DNA of 64,000 nucleotides from Alphaproteobacteria bacterium (GTDB lineage Bacteria; Pseudomonadota; Alphaproteobacteria; Caedimonadales; UBA1908): NCBI GenBank assembly GCA_013911655.1, contig JACESU010000002.1, positions 252,901 to 316,900 of the forward strand, read 5' to 3'. Shown piece by piece: positions 7,917 to 16,802 of this stretch (position 1 is its first letter; each line of letters starts with the position of its first letter). The notes under the pieces were generated by a model. It saw only the letters and a program-made list of their open reading frames with translations, ran no database searches and was not told where the DNA came from. The position numbers and the translations under genes were made by a program.

Positions 7917-9179
7917 ATGCGCCGAGTCGTTGTGACGGGAATTGGTCTTGTAACCCCCTTAGGAGGGGACGCTAAGACCACGTGGGCCAATCTTTTGGCC
8001 GGTCGTTCTGGGATTGGGCGCATTACGCGCTTTGATACGAAAGATATTCCCGTTAATATCGGGGGTCTTGTGCCTGAGGAAGAAGGTGTGGAAGGGGCGT
8101 TTAACGCGGACCTTTATATGCCCCCTCAAGAGCAGCGCAAAGTTGACCGATTCATCGTATACGGGGTAGGGGCTGCAAGCCAAGCCATCGAAGATTCCGG
8201 ATGGGCGCCCCAAACCGATGAAGAGCGTTTTCGTACAGGTGTGATGATTGGTGCCGGTATTGGGGGCCTTCCTCGGATCGAAGAAACGGTCCTGACCCTT
8301 CATCAAAAAGGATTCCGCCGGGTATCCCCTTTCTTTATCCCAGCCTCACTCATTAACCTTGTGTCCGGACATGTGTCCATCAAGTACGGTCTAAAGGGGC
8401 CGAATCACGCTTGTGTGACGGCGTGTGCCACAGGAAATCATGCCATCGGAGACGCCGCGCGTATGATCCAATACGGCGACGCTGACGTCATGGTGGCAGG
8501 GGGCGCAGAGGCTGCCATTTGTCCCGTCGGCATGGCAGGATTTGCTGCTGCGCGCGCCTTGTCCACACGCATTGACGAACCTGAAAAGGCGTCCCGCCCG
8601 TGGGACCGCGACCGTGACGGATTTGTCATGGGAGAAGGAGCCGGCGTTGTGGTGCTTGAAGAATACGAGCACGCGAAAAAACGCGGCGCCCATATTTATG
8701 CAGAGTTTCTTGGGTACGGCATGTCAGGAGATGCTTATCACGTGACAGCCCCCACACCTGACGGTGCGGGCGCGTTTCGTGCCATGGAAGGGGCGTTTAG
8801 GACTGCTAAGATTTCTCCAGAAGAAATTGACTATGTCAACGCCCACGGTACCTCGACCCCCCTGGGGGATGAGATCGAATTTGGCGCCGTAAAACGTCTT
8901 TTTGGGTCTGCGTGCGAAAATCTTTCCATGTCCTCGACAAAGTCCGCCATCGGTCACCTTTTAGGGGCAGCTGGCGGTGTGGAAGCAATCTTTTCTATTT
9001 TGGCCATTCGTGACGGCATCATGCCGCCAACCCTTAATCTTGAGAATCCTTCAGAAAGTTGCCAAGGCATTGATCTTATCCCCCTGAAGGCAAAGGAAAA
9101 GAAGGTGCGCCGTGCCCTTTCCAATGCGTTTGGATTTGGTGGCACCAATGCGTCTCTTATTTTTGGTCATCTTGATTAA
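7917..9179 (+). CDS. fabF: 3-oxoacyl-ACP synthase II
   Basis: FabF condenses malonyl-ACP with acyl-ACP during chain elongation. The 420-residue thiolase-fold protein has the nucleophile Cys170 in VTACATGNHA, the first active-site His in NAHGTSTPLGD near 309, and the second His in KSAIGHLLGAAGG near 345; together these make the Cys-His-His triad of KASI/II. The C-terminus SNAFGFGGTNASLIF is characteristic. It follows acpP by 19 bases. The mltG frame overlaps its last codons. Confidence 0.96.
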   Translation: MRRVVVTGIGLVTPLGGDAKTTWANLLAGRSGIGRITRFDTKDIPVNIGGLVPEEEGVEGAFNADLYMPPQEQRKVDRFIVYGVGAASQAIEDSGWAPQTDEERFRTGVMIGAGIGGLPRIEETVLTLHQKGFRRVSPFFIPASLINLVSGHVSIKYGLKGPNHACVTACATGNHAIGDAARMIQYGDADVMVAGGAEAAICPVGMAGFAAARALSTRIDEPEKASRPWDRDRDGFVMGEGAGVVVLEEYEHAKKRGAHIYAEFLGYGMSGDAYHVTAPTPDGAGAFRAMEGAFRTAKISPEEIDYVNAHGTSTPLGDEIEFGAVKRLFGSACENLSMSSTKSAIGHLLGAAGGVEAIFSILAIRDGIMPPTLNLENPSESCQGIDLIPLKAKEKKVRRALSNAFGFGGTNASLIFGHLD

Positions 9180-10221
9180 ACGAGGGATCCGTCCTTTTAT
9201 CGAGCTCATCTCTGTCTTTTTGATGGAGGTGAGCCTTTTTTTTGCTATTTTTTTCTTTAAAACCTATGAATCTTTTCGCCAAGTCATCATCCTACCGCAC
9301 GAGAAAGTTATTTTTTTTGAACGAGGAGCCTCGTTAAAAAAAATCAGCGACGCACTTTTTCAAGAAGGCCTTATTCCCTCCTCCTTGAAATTTCGAGTGG
9401 GCGTGCGTCTTTTTCACCAAGGTGTCGTCCTTCAGGCTGGCGAATACGCGTTTCAAGGGCAAGTGACACCAGGTTACGTCATGGATCAGCTACATCTGGG
9501 GCGCGTCCTTCGTCACAAAATAACCTTGCCAGAAGGATGGGAAACGCCTCTCCTTGTCAAAGTGCTAGAGAGCAAAAAGGCCCTTTTTTCCAAAGATTCT
9601 ATCCCCCCTATTGCAGAAGGGTCATTGCTACCTGAAACCTATGATTTTGTGCGCGGAGAAAGCATAGAAGCCCTTATTACGCGTATGAAAAAAGCACAAG
9701 AAAAATGGCTTATGCCCCTGTGGGAAGCGCGTGCACCTTCTTTGCCGCTCGGGTCACCTAAAGACGCCCTTATCCTTGCCTCCCTCGTTGAAAAAGAAAC
9801 GGCCGTGGCAAGGGAGCGTCCGTACGTCGCGGCAGTCTTTTTAAACCGACTGCGCAAAGGGATGCCTCTTCAGTGCGACGCAACGGTCAGGTATGGTCTG
9901 TGGCTTAAAAGAGGAGCGCCTCTTAGTGGCGCCCTTTCAAAAGAGGATCTAAAGGAAGAAACGCCGTTCAATACTTACGTGCATGCGGGTCTTCCCCCGA
10001 CCGCTATTTGCCACCCAGGGCGTGCCGCTCTTCAAGCGGTTATGACGCCTGCCAAGACAGAGGACCTTTACTTTGTCGCGGATGGAAAAGGCGGACATAT
10101 CTTTTCAACGACTTACGATCAGCATAAAAAACACCACGGCGCGTGGCGTAAAATCTATCAATCACAAAAAAAGGCAAGAGAGGCACTTCCTAAACCACCA
10201 CAGTCCCATGAAAGGAATTAA
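9148..10221 (+). CDS. mltG: Endolytic murein transglycosylase
   Basis: MltG cleaves nascent glycan strands at the inner membrane and probably terminates their elongation. The protein has one N-terminal hydrophobic segment (LISVFLMEVSLFFAIFFF), a LysM-like/YceG region, and the catalytic Glu in ASLVEKETA. Near the end comes a conserved segment with NTYVHAGLPPTAICHPG. The start is uncertain: ATG codons at 9112, 9148 and 9223 are all in frame and none has a strong Shine-Dalgarno. I use 9148 because it keeps the whole membrane anchor; it overlaps fabF by 32 bases. The fabF-mltG order is common in alphaproteobacteria. Confidence 0.88.
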   Translation: MRLLFLVILIKRGIRPFIELISVFLMEVSLFFAIFFFKTYESFRQVIILPHEKVIFFERGASLKKISDALFQEGLIPSSLKFRVGVRLFHQGVVLQAGEYAFQGQVTPGYVMDQLHLGRVLRHKITLPEGWETPLLVKVLESKKALFSKDSIPPIAEGSLLPETYDFVRGESIEALITRMKKAQEKWLMPLWEARAPSLPLGSPKDALILASLVEKETAVARERPYVAAVFLNRLRKGMPLQCDATVRYGLWLKRGAPLSGALSKEDLKEETPFNTYVHAGLPPTAICHPGRAALQAVMTPAKTEDLYFVADGKGGHIFSTTYDQHKKHHGAWRKIYQSQKKAREALPKPPQSHERN

Positions 10222-10224
10222 CTC

Positions 10225-10920
10225 GTGCGTATCCACGTGACTCTTTATAGCCTCATGGCTCTTTTTTTTATCGCATCTTTTTGCCAGGCAGACGAAGAAG
10301 TGTCGGAATGTGGGTTTCCCCATCCCCATGCCGCCGCTATACAAGAGCAGGAGCTTGACCTTCTTGATGAGGCGGACGTAAGGCACCAATACCTTGATCA
10401 AGTAGACGATGCACTCACTTTGTGGATGCACCGACTTTCTCACCTTGCCAGAATGTGTGATGGCCTTCGAACAGAGCTTAGGTGGGACCACACGCATCCT
10501 TTGATGCGTTTTGTCAGAGATCCCTTACTCAAGAAAGAGCAATCACTGTTTTATTTGCGGGAAGATCTTCGTTACGTACATCCGTCTCAAACAAAATCAC
10601 GGGTAGAGATCCTTATAGATTCTCAAAAAATGGATCCCTTTATGATTACAGAAGTCTTATTTGGTGATGCTTTTCTATCGCTAGAGACGTCCGCCTCATT
10701 TTCAAAGCAGGATCTTGATACAAGGATTTCAAAGTGGATCGATACTCTAGAAGAAAAAAACAGACAGGTTCGCTTAAACCTTTCAAGCGGCGCGTTAAGC
10801 TATACTAAAAAAGATCGGCTCATGTTGGTCGAAATTCTACAAGGGTTATGGTTTTTTAGGGATGACGTACGTTTCGCGGGTCCTAAATTTCCCTTTCCCT
10901 TTCTAAGTGAACAAAATTAA
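10225..10920 (+). CDS. Secreted protein of unknown function
   Basis: A GTG start at 10225 follows an AAAGGA site 3 bases after the mltG stop. The 231-residue product has a signal peptide (LMALFFIASFCQADEEV, cleavage near CQA-D), so it is exported. The mature part is charged and mostly helical, rich in Asp, Glu, Arg and Leu (for example DEADVRHQYLDQVDDALTLW). I recognise no domain. Its place at the end of the fab-mltG operon suggests co-transcription, not necessarily a related role. It could be a lineage-specific periplasmic protein. Confidence 0.65.
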   Translation: MRIHVTLYSLMALFFIASFCQADEEVSECGFPHPHAAAIQEQELDLLDEADVRHQYLDQVDDALTLWMHRLSHLARMCDGLRTELRWDHTHPLMRFVRDPLLKKEQSLFYLREDLRYVHPSQTKSRVEILIDSQKMDPFMITEVLFGDAFLSLETSASFSKQDLDTRISKWIDTLEEKNRQVRLNLSSGALSYTKKDRLMLVEILQGLWFFRDDVRFAGPKFPFPFLSEQN

Positions 10921-10948
10921 AAAATAACCGCTCCTAAAGCAAAAGAAC

Positions 10949-10974
10949 CGCAGACCCGCTTTGGCGGGTCTGCG
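10949..10974. terminator. Convergent terminator between the fab operon and glmS
   Basis: An 11-base perfect GC-rich stem (10949-10959 with 10964-10974, CGCAGACCCGC and complement) with a 4-base loop sits between the converging genes 10225-10920 and glmS. The T runs on either side are weak. Confidence 0.7.
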
Positions 10975-10982
10975 AGCGTCCT

Positions 10983-12821
10983 TTATTCAACAGTGACGGA
11001 CTTCGCAAGGTTGCGTGGTTGATCAACGTCTGCGCCCAAATGAAGGCCCGCTTCATAGGCAAAAAGCTGCAAGGGCAGGGCGTAAAGGAGAGGGGCTGTC
11101 AGGTACGTCGTGCGCGGTACCTCAAAAACCGACAAGCGCTCGGCTTCTGGCGCCCGGCCCCCCAGGCGCGCCTTGGTCACACCTCCCGCATCGGACAAAA
11201 GAATAAGACGCGCGCCTCTGGCCAAGGCTTCTTGCATGTTGGAATAGGTCTTATCAAAAAGCTCGTCCTGGGGCGCCAGGGTCACAACGGGCACGTTATC
11301 GGCAAGAAGGGCAATGGGGCCGTGTTTTAGCTCGCCGGCCGCGTACCCTTCGGCGTGAAGATAGGAAATTTCTTTAAGTTTCAAGGCACCTTCCAAAGCT
11401 AGGGCATAGGATCCCCCTCGCCCCAAATACAAAACGTCCCGGGAGGTTGTCAGGATCTCGGCAAGGGCGCGAAGCTCAGCCCTATGGGTCAGCACTTCTT
11501 CCATTAGGACCGGCAGACGCCTTAGATCTTCTAGATGTGTGTCACACTCCTCTGGTGTTAGGCGTCCTTTTTCCTTGGCGATACGCAAAAGCAAAAGGGC
11601 GAGGACTGCCACCATGGCTGTGAACGCCTTGGTTGAGGCCACGCCGATTTCGGGCCCCGCCCTTAAGGGAAGGACCTGGTGGGCGGCGCGCGCCATAGAA
11701 CTGCTTTCCACATTTAACAATGCGATACAGTGTTGGCCTTGAGCCTTAGCGTATTCAAGGGCTGCGAGTGTATCGGCCGTCTCGCCGGACTGCGAGATAA
11801 AAAGTGCCACACCCTTTTCAGGCAGGGGCGGCTGGCGGTACCGGAATTCTGACGCAATATCAATATCAACCGTAATACCGCCAAAACGCTCAAACCAGTA
11901 TTTGGCCACCATCCCGGCGTAATAAGCAGTTCCGCACGCAACAATGGTCAGGCGCGGTACGTCCTGCCAAGAAAAGGGGAAACTCAGCGCGTCTGTGGAC
12001 TCGGTGTAGTGCTGTAAAAGGTGGCGCAGCACGTCGGGCTGCTCGTAAATTTCCTTCAGCATAAAATGAGGGTATCCGCCTTTACTAATGAGATCAGGTG
12101 TCAAAGTTGTCTTGATAATCTCGCGGGCGACAGGCGTTAAGGTATCATCATACAGGGTGATGCCCGCTTGGGTGAGGACCGCAATGTCTCCTTCTTCAAG
12201 GAAGGTAAACGTTTGGGTGAGGGCCGCAAGAGAAAGCGCGTCAGAACCTAAAAAGTACTCGTCCGCGCCGTATCCCACAGCCAAAGGAGAGGCGCGCCTG
12301 ACACCAATCAAGGTATCGGGATCTTGGGATGAAAGGACGACCAAGGAAAAGGCGCCTTTGAGGCGGTGGGACGCCTCGTGAACGGCCGTGAGAAGGCTGC
12401 CGGTTCGTGCGCGCAGTTGCTCGATCAAATGAACAGCGACTTCGGTATCGGTCTCGCTTGCAAAGGTAAAACCGTCACGGATCAGTGCTTCGCGCAGCTC
12501 TGCGTGGTTTTCAATAACGCCGTTATGGACCAAGGTAATGGTCTGGCTTTGGTGGGGATGTGCGTTTGTTTGCGTGGGCGCTCCGTGGGTTGCCCATCTT
12601 GTGTGGGCGATGCCAAGGGTGCCAGCCTCAAGGCACGGGTCACCTGCGCGAAGACGTTCAAGCTCGGCGATTTTTCCAGACGCACGAAGACGCTGAATTT
12701 GAGTTCCTTCTAGGACCGCAATCCCTGCGGAGTCGTATCCACGATACTCGAGGCGCCTAAGCCCTTCAATCAGGCGTTGGACAACGGGACGGGTGCTAAG
12801 AATGCCAAGAATGCCGCACAT
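10983..12821 (-). CDS. glmS: Glutamine-fructose-6-phosphate aminotransferase (isomerizing)
   Basis: GlmS makes glucosamine-6-phosphate from fructose-6-phosphate and glutamine, the entry to UDP-GlcNAc for peptidoglycan and lipid A. The 612-residue protein has the N-terminal glutaminase with Cys2 as nucleophile (MCGILGILS), HTRWATHG and NGVIENH. Two SIS sugar-phosphate domains follow: SQSGETADTLAAL and ASTKAF in the first, GRGGSYALALEGALKLKE in the second. The C-terminus DQPRNLAKSVTVE is canonical. It begins 3 bases after glmU stops, so glmU-glmS is an operon covering the start and the end of UDP-GlcNAc synthesis. Confidence 0.97.
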   Translation of the reverse strand: MCGILGILSTRPVVQRLIEGLRRLEYRGYDSAGIAVLEGTQIQRLRASGKIAELERLRAGDPCLEAGTLGIAHTRWATHGAPTQTNAHPHQSQTITLVHNGVIENHAELREALIRDGFTFASETDTEVAVHLIEQLRARTGSLLTAVHEASHRLKGAFSLVVLSSQDPDTLIGVRRASPLAVGYGADEYFLGSDALSLAALTQTFTFLEEGDIAVLTQAGITLYDDTLTPVAREIIKTTLTPDLISKGGYPHFMLKEIYEQPDVLRHLLQHYTESTDALSFPFSWQDVPRLTIVACGTAYYAGMVAKYWFERFGGITVDIDIASEFRYRQPPLPEKGVALFISQSGETADTLAALEYAKAQGQHCIALLNVESSSMARAAHQVLPLRAGPEIGVASTKAFTAMVAVLALLLLRIAKEKGRLTPEECDTHLEDLRRLPVLMEEVLTHRAELRALAEILTTSRDVLYLGRGGSYALALEGALKLKEISYLHAEGYAAGELKHGPIALLADNVPVVTLAPQDELFDKTYSNMQEALARGARLILLSDAGGVTKARLGGRAPEAERLSVFEVPRTTYLTAPLLYALPLQLFAYEAGLHLGADVDQPRNLAKSVTVE

Positions 12822-12824
12822 GGA

Positions 12825-14195
12825 TTAAGAGGACTCCTTTTTTAAAGATAAACGGGCTTTAAGACGAAGGGCGGCCCCAGGGATTTCTTTTTGGGGCACG
12901 CGGGAAAGGGCAAGGGCGCCTGGCGCAACATTTTGGGTGAGGATGCTGCCAGCCCCCACATAGGCACCGCGCCCCAGATGCAAAGGCGCAATCAGCGTGC
13001 TATTGGATCCCACAAAGACATCGTCCTCGATATGGGTTTTATGCTTGGTCTGCCCGTCATAATTGCAGGTAATGGTGCCAGCGCCAATATTACAGTTGCC
13101 TCCGACGGTACTGTCACCCAGGTACGTTAGGTGATTCACCTTGGAGTTCGCGCCAAGGGTCGTGGCTTTGAGTTCAACAAAGTTGCCCACGCGTGCCCCG
13201 TCCTTAAGATGTGTGCCAGGGCGAAGACGCGCATAGGGGCCCACACTCACGCCTTTTTCCAGGGTTGCGCCTTCTAGATGTGAAAAACTGTGAACCTGAG
13301 TTTCGTCCCCTAGTGTAACGCCTCGTCCAAAATAGACGTGCGGATAAAGGGTTACGTCCGCCCCAAAGGTCGTATCAAGGGACAAGTATGTCGTCGTAGG
13401 GTCGACCATCATGACGCCTTGATCCAAAGCTTTCTCGCGCAGGCGCGCTTGCATAATGATCTCGGCAGTCGCCAGTTCTTTTCGTGTATTGATGCCCATG
13501 GCATCGGTAAAGTCGGCCTTTTCCCATCCGACTGAAAGGCCGGCCTTTCTTGCGAGGGCCACAATGTCCGTTAAATACAGTTCCTTGGTCAGGGTGTTTG
13601 GCGTTACTGGAGAGAGTAACTCGAAAAGATGTTCGCACCTGACGGCCATCAGGCCTGCATTACAAAGAGAGAGGGCTTCTTCCTCTGGCGTTGCATTCTT
13701 GACCTCTACAATGCGGGCAACACGCTCGGGGTGCTCGGGTTCTAGGATAACGCGGCCATAATGGGGATGATTCGGGGCCTCTAGGGCAAGGACTGTGAGG
13801 GCACGCTTAGGGTCTGCCAGAAGCGTTGACACAAGGGCGCTGAGGACCTGAGGTCGCACAAGAGGCGTGTCGGCAAAAAGAATAAGGACAACCCCTTGGG
13901 CATGGGACAAGATGTCCTTGGTTGCGAGGACCGCACCAGCGGTACCGTTGGCCTCTTGCTGCACCGCAAGGTTAAGGGCTCTATCTTTTTCCTGCAGGGG
14001 CGCCACACTGGATAAAAGGGTCGGGGAGACAACCAAAGTTGTGCTAGTGGCCTTTAGGTTTTTTGCGGCGAGAAGGGCGTGTTCGACTAAGGGAAAGCCT
14101 GCAAGGGTGTGCATGACTTTGGGCGTTTTTGAACGCATTCTCGTGCCGTGTCCTGCGGCCAGTACAATCACATGAAGGGAAACGTTGTGACCCAT
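12825..14195 (-). CDS. glmU: Bifunctional GlcNAc-1-phosphate uridyltransferase / GlcN-1-phosphate acetyltransferase
   Basis: GlmU acetylates glucosamine-1-phosphate and then transfers UMP to give UDP-GlcNAc. The N-terminal nucleotidyltransferase has LAAGHGTRMRSKTPKVMH near residues 12-29 and EVKNATPEE near 175. The C-terminal left-handed beta-helix (about 250-440) carries the acetyltransferase residues in LRPGTHLKDGARVGNFVE, KVNHLTYLGDS and GTITCNYDGQTKHKT. The length of 456 residues is normal. The start ATG at 14195 puts six residues before the HVIVLAAG motif; a strong Shine-Dalgarno is not visible. It lies directly upstream of glmS. Confidence 0.97.
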   Translation of the reverse strand: MGHNVSLHVIVLAAGHGTRMRSKTPKVMHTLAGFPLVEHALLAAKNLKATSTTLVVSPTLLSSVAPLQEKDRALNLAVQQEANGTAGAVLATKDILSHAQGVVLILFADTPLVRPQVLSALVSTLLADPKRALTVLALEAPNHPHYGRVILEPEHPERVARIVEVKNATPEEEALSLCNAGLMAVRCEHLFELLSPVTPNTLTKELYLTDIVALARKAGLSVGWEKADFTDAMGINTRKELATAEIIMQARLREKALDQGVMMVDPTTTYLSLDTTFGADVTLYPHVYFGRGVTLGDETQVHSFSHLEGATLEKGVSVGPYARLRPGTHLKDGARVGNFVELKATTLGANSKVNHLTYLGDSTVGGNCNIGAGTITCNYDGQTKHKTHIEDDVFVGSNSTLIAPLHLGRGAYVGAGSILTQNVAPGALALSRVPQKEIPGAALRLKARLSLKKESS

Positions 14196-14291
14196 AATCA
14201 GTAAAAATCCTTGGTGTTCGTTGTCTTAAAGTGCCATAGGGGGGGGCAAGTGCCAATATGCTTTTTATAACTAAAAATTACAGCCCTTGCC

Positions 14292-14320
14292 TTGCTGAAA
14301 GGGCAAGACCCGTATATAAC
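14292..14320 (+). promoter_or_regulatory. Candidate promoter of lepB
   Basis: A TTGCTG -35 (14292-14297), a 17-base spacer and a TATAAC -10 (14315-14320) lie 54 bases before the lepB start and match sigma-70 spacing. Confidence 0.45.
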
Positions 14321-14374
14321 AAAAAGGGGATTTAACACCGTGAGCTCAAGTGTTCACAAATGAAAGGACGCGCT

Positions 14375-15163
14375 GTGGCCAAGAAAAAACAACCAGAAAC
14401 CTTAGGACAACAAATCGTGTCGCTTTTTTGGGCGCTCTTGCTTGTGCTGGGGATCCATACCTTTCTTTTTAAACCTTACGTGATTCCCTCTGACTCCATG
14501 AAGCCAGGACTCCTTATTGGAGACTTCCTATTTGTTTCAAAATATCAGTACGGCTACAGCAAATACTCGATTCCCTTTGCCCCTCCCTTGTTTTCAGGAC
14601 GTATTACAGGCTTTTTTAGCAGCGAACCCAAACGCGGTGAGGTCGTGGTGTTTACCCCGCCCCATCAACAGGATGAAGTCTGGATCAAGCGTCTTATTGG
14701 GCTTCCTGGCGACCGGATCCAGATGAAAGAGGGCGTCTTGTACATCAACGGACAAGCCTGCCCCCTTACGCGCGAAGAGGACTTTGTGGATCATCTCAAA
14801 CTTGTCGGATCCTCCCGTCAGGAAAACCGCGTTTACAGCGAGGAAGGCGAAAAGGTGCCCCGGTATGTGGAAACCCTTCCAGGCGATTTAAAACACACCA
14901 TGCTAAAAGACGATCCTTTTGGTCAGGGTCGCCTTGATAACACAAGGGAATTTCTAGTACCAGAAGGGCACTATTTTATGATGGGGGATAACCGGGATCA
15001 TTCGGGTGACAGCCGCCTGGAAGAAACTGTGGGCTTTATCCCGGCTGAAAATTTAGTGGGACGTGCTGAGCTTATTTTCTTTTCCACCACAGCTAGATGG
15101 TGGGAAGTATGGAAGTGGCCCACAGCCATCCGCTACAAGCGCCTCTTTAAGCTGATTAAATAA
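14375..15163 (+). CDS. lepB: Signal peptidase I
   Basis: LepB removes signal peptides from Sec- and Tat-exported proteins at the outer face of the inner membrane; the many secreted proteins in this window would be substrates. Counting from a GTG at 14375, the protein has one membrane segment (VSLFWALLLVLGIHTFLF), the nucleophile Ser41 in PSDSMKPGLL, and the general base Lys105 in VWIKRLIGLPGD. Box E MGDNRDHSGDSR is near the end. I prefer GTG 14375 because AAAGGA lies seven bases upstream; an in-frame ATG at 14360 has no such site. A clear terminator follows at 15165. Confidence 0.95.
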   Translation: MAKKKQPETLGQQIVSLFWALLLVLGIHTFLFKPYVIPSDSMKPGLLIGDFLFVSKYQYGYSKYSIPFAPPLFSGRITGFFSSEPKRGEVVVFTPPHQQDEVWIKRLIGLPGDRIQMKEGVLYINGQACPLTREEDFVDHLKLVGSSRQENRVYSEEGEKVPRYVETLPGDLKHTMLKDDPFGQGRLDNTREFLVPEGHYFMMGDNRDHSGDSRLEETVGFIPAENLVGRAELIFFSTTARWWEVWKWPTAIRYKRLFKLIK

Positions 15164-15164
15164 G

Positions 15165-15196
15165 AAAAAGCCCGGTTTAAAAAACCGGGCTTTTTT
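15165..15196. terminator. Bidirectional intrinsic terminator after lepB
   Basis: A stem AAAAAGCCCGGTTT paired with its complement across a 4-base loop, ending in a run of six T on the plus strand and of A/T on the minus strand. It separates lepB from the converging small gene at 15219-15569 and can serve both. Confidence 0.9.
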
Positions 15197-15218
15197 AGTT
15201 TGAAGTCCTTTTATGTTT

Positions 15219-15569
15219 TTAGTTTGTGAGAGGATCACTGACCCGGTAATCCTCAATCACCCCTTGGGTCCTGGCCCTGTCAACAGCGTCCTCAGGACTC
15301 GGCACGGCTGGTGCGTCATTTTTCTGTAAAGACAGAGGGGGGCACGGAACCTTTTTTGTATTCCAAGCCATGTTAGCGGCACACGCCCCCTTATTAGCGG
15401 CCATGGGCGGACGCGTCACACGTTGCGTAGTGGGATGAGACTGGGTCTGAGGATGTGTGAGGAGATCTCTTCCTTCTCCTAAATCCCAAGGTGTCGGATC
15501 TGACGCGCTCAGTGAAGATGTCAGCGTCACCGCAAAAGCGCTTAAAAAAAGAAATGATAGATGGCGCAT
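15219..15569 (-). CDS. Small secreted protein of unknown function
   Basis: The 116-residue product has a typical signal peptide (MRHLSFLFLSAFAVTLTSS, cleavage near SLSA-S). The mature part is Pro/Thr/Gln-rich with two Cys in CAANMAWNTKKVPC and looks disordered. No known domain. It is the most downstream gene of the minus-strand accessory island (15219-23009), is bounded by terminators on both sides, and so is probably transcribed alone. Confidence 0.55.
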   Translation of the reverse strand: MRHLSFLFLSAFAVTLTSSLSASDPTPWDLGEGRDLLTHPQTQSHPTTQRVTRPPMAANKGACAANMAWNTKKVPCPPLSLQKNDAPAVPSPEDAVDRARTQGVIEDYRVSDPLTN

Positions 15570-15643
15570 GGAAAACCCCGTTACCTGTTAGATTCAAGGT
15601 TATTATGGCGCTTCTTTCTTTATAAAGGATTAATTTTAAGCAT

Positions 15644-15674
15644 AAAAAAACCCGGCAACGTGCCGGGTTTTTTT
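15644..15674. terminator. Intrinsic terminator of the coiled-coil gene at 15687
   Basis: A stem of seven A, then CCCGGCA, pairs with TGCCGGG and seven T across a 3-base loop. It lies 13 bases past the stop of the minus-strand gene and is symmetrical, so it could act in both directions. Confidence 0.9.
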
Positions 15675-15686
15675 ATGGTGGTATTC

Positions 15687-16802
15687 TTAAACCTGCTTTG
15701 GCAAAACAGTTTTCATATATATCTTCGTGTACTCTTCAAGATCATAACCATTTTTGATCGTTTCAAAGATAATCTCAGGATGGTCTAGCAGATACATTCT
15801 TAAATCTTCCGGAAGTTTATCAAGTGTGATCATTGATGTCCTAACATTAGATAAGTCCGCTGCTATTTCTGTCGAGGTGCTCTCATCATCTTTGTTGTCA
15901 GTAGGTTTCGTGCAAGAGCTAGCAGCAATGCTGTGATGTTCTTGTGCAAAGAGTCTTGCATGCTCTTCATCCATGTTTTGTTCTTCAGTGTATTGTTTTA
16001 CGTGTTTATTTTCCTCTAGGTACGCATCCGCGTCAAAGTCTGGAGTTGTGAGAGACTGCATTTGGAGAGCAGCGTGTAACTGTTGTTTTAAGAGGTGGAT
16101 TTCTTGTAGGTAGGTGACCTCTTTTTCTACGTAAGCCCGCTTTAAGAGGGAAACTTCTTTTTTATGTTCTTCTTCTAGGGCGCTAATTTGAGTTGTTGTT
16201 TTTTTATACTTTTCTTGTAATTCATCAAAATTATCTTGTTTGGAAAAAACGGAAGGAGTTTGATGCCACTCACTTTCTACATCACCGTAATAAACCCTTG
16301 TGCTCTTTTGCAATTTTCGTAAGGACTTTCTTAGGTTTCTTTGAGCTTCTTCGGAAAAAAGAGATTCTGCATCAAGGTTAATAGAAACAGGGTCAGTAAG
16401 GGAAACAGATGCGCGTGTTTGCGGCACTTGCTCTAGAAAGAACTTTGTGTGCCATGTAAAGTCCTTGTTAATTTCTCTCAAAAGATGAGGGGAGATATTT
16501 CTTCTGTCATAATTACTTGTGAGTCCCAAAAGATATAGGGTAGGCCATTGGGTACGGGCTTGAACACCGTCTGTTAGATGAGAAGACCTAGTGGCGGCAG
16601 CACAAGATTTCTTAATGAGGCTAGAAAACCCACTTAGGACAGATGAAAATGCATCACTCAAAGCGGAACTAAAAGAAGCTGTATAAGAAGGGGCGCGAGG
16701 GGTGAAATCAAGATCATGATCATGGTTGCTTCCATGACAAGAAGTTGTCGAAATGGCAATAAAAACGACACACGACAAAAGCCGTGTACGATGATGCTTC
16801 AT
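15687..16802 (-). CDS. Secreted coiled-coil protein of unknown function
   Basis: The 371-residue protein has a signal peptide ending near SCHGSN, similar to the CHASH and CQASHN cleavage regions of the F-box-like proteins. A Ser/Ala-rich segment (35-70) is followed by a coiled coil at roughly 190-250 (ELQEKYKKTTTQISALEEEH and onward, heptads of Leu, Lys and Glu). At about 258-295 the sequence DFDADAYLEENKHVKQ and AQEHH resembles a degenerate copy of the C-terminal module found in the genes at 17824-23009. The C-terminus (LPEDLRMYLLDHPEIIFETI) is distinct. A TGGAG site lies nine bases before the ATG. Function is unknown; membership of the same secreted family is inference. Confidence 0.6.
   Translation of the reverse strand: MKHHRTRLLSCVVFIAISTTSCHGSNHDHDLDFTPRAPSYTASFSSALSDAFSSVLSGFSSLIKKSCAAATRSSHLTDGVQARTQWPTLYLLGLTSNYDRRNISPHLLREINKDFTWHTKFFLEQVPQTRASVSLTDPVSINLDAESLFSEEAQRNLRKSLRKLQKSTRVYYGDVESEWHQTPSVFSKQDNFDELQEKYKKTTTQISALEEEHKKEVSLLKRAYVEKEVTYLQEIHLLKQQLHAALQMQSLTTPDFDADAYLEENKHVKQYTEEQNMDEEHARLFAQEHHSIAASSCTKPTDNKDDESTSTEIAADLSNVRTSMITLDKLPEDLRMYLLDHPEIIFETIKNGYDLEEYTKIYMKTVLPKQV

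Noticed and set aside
12822-14290. Possible glmS ribozyme or leader control of glmS
   Set aside because: glmS starts 3 bases after glmU, leaving no room for a leader, and the ribozyme is known from Gram-positive bacteria.
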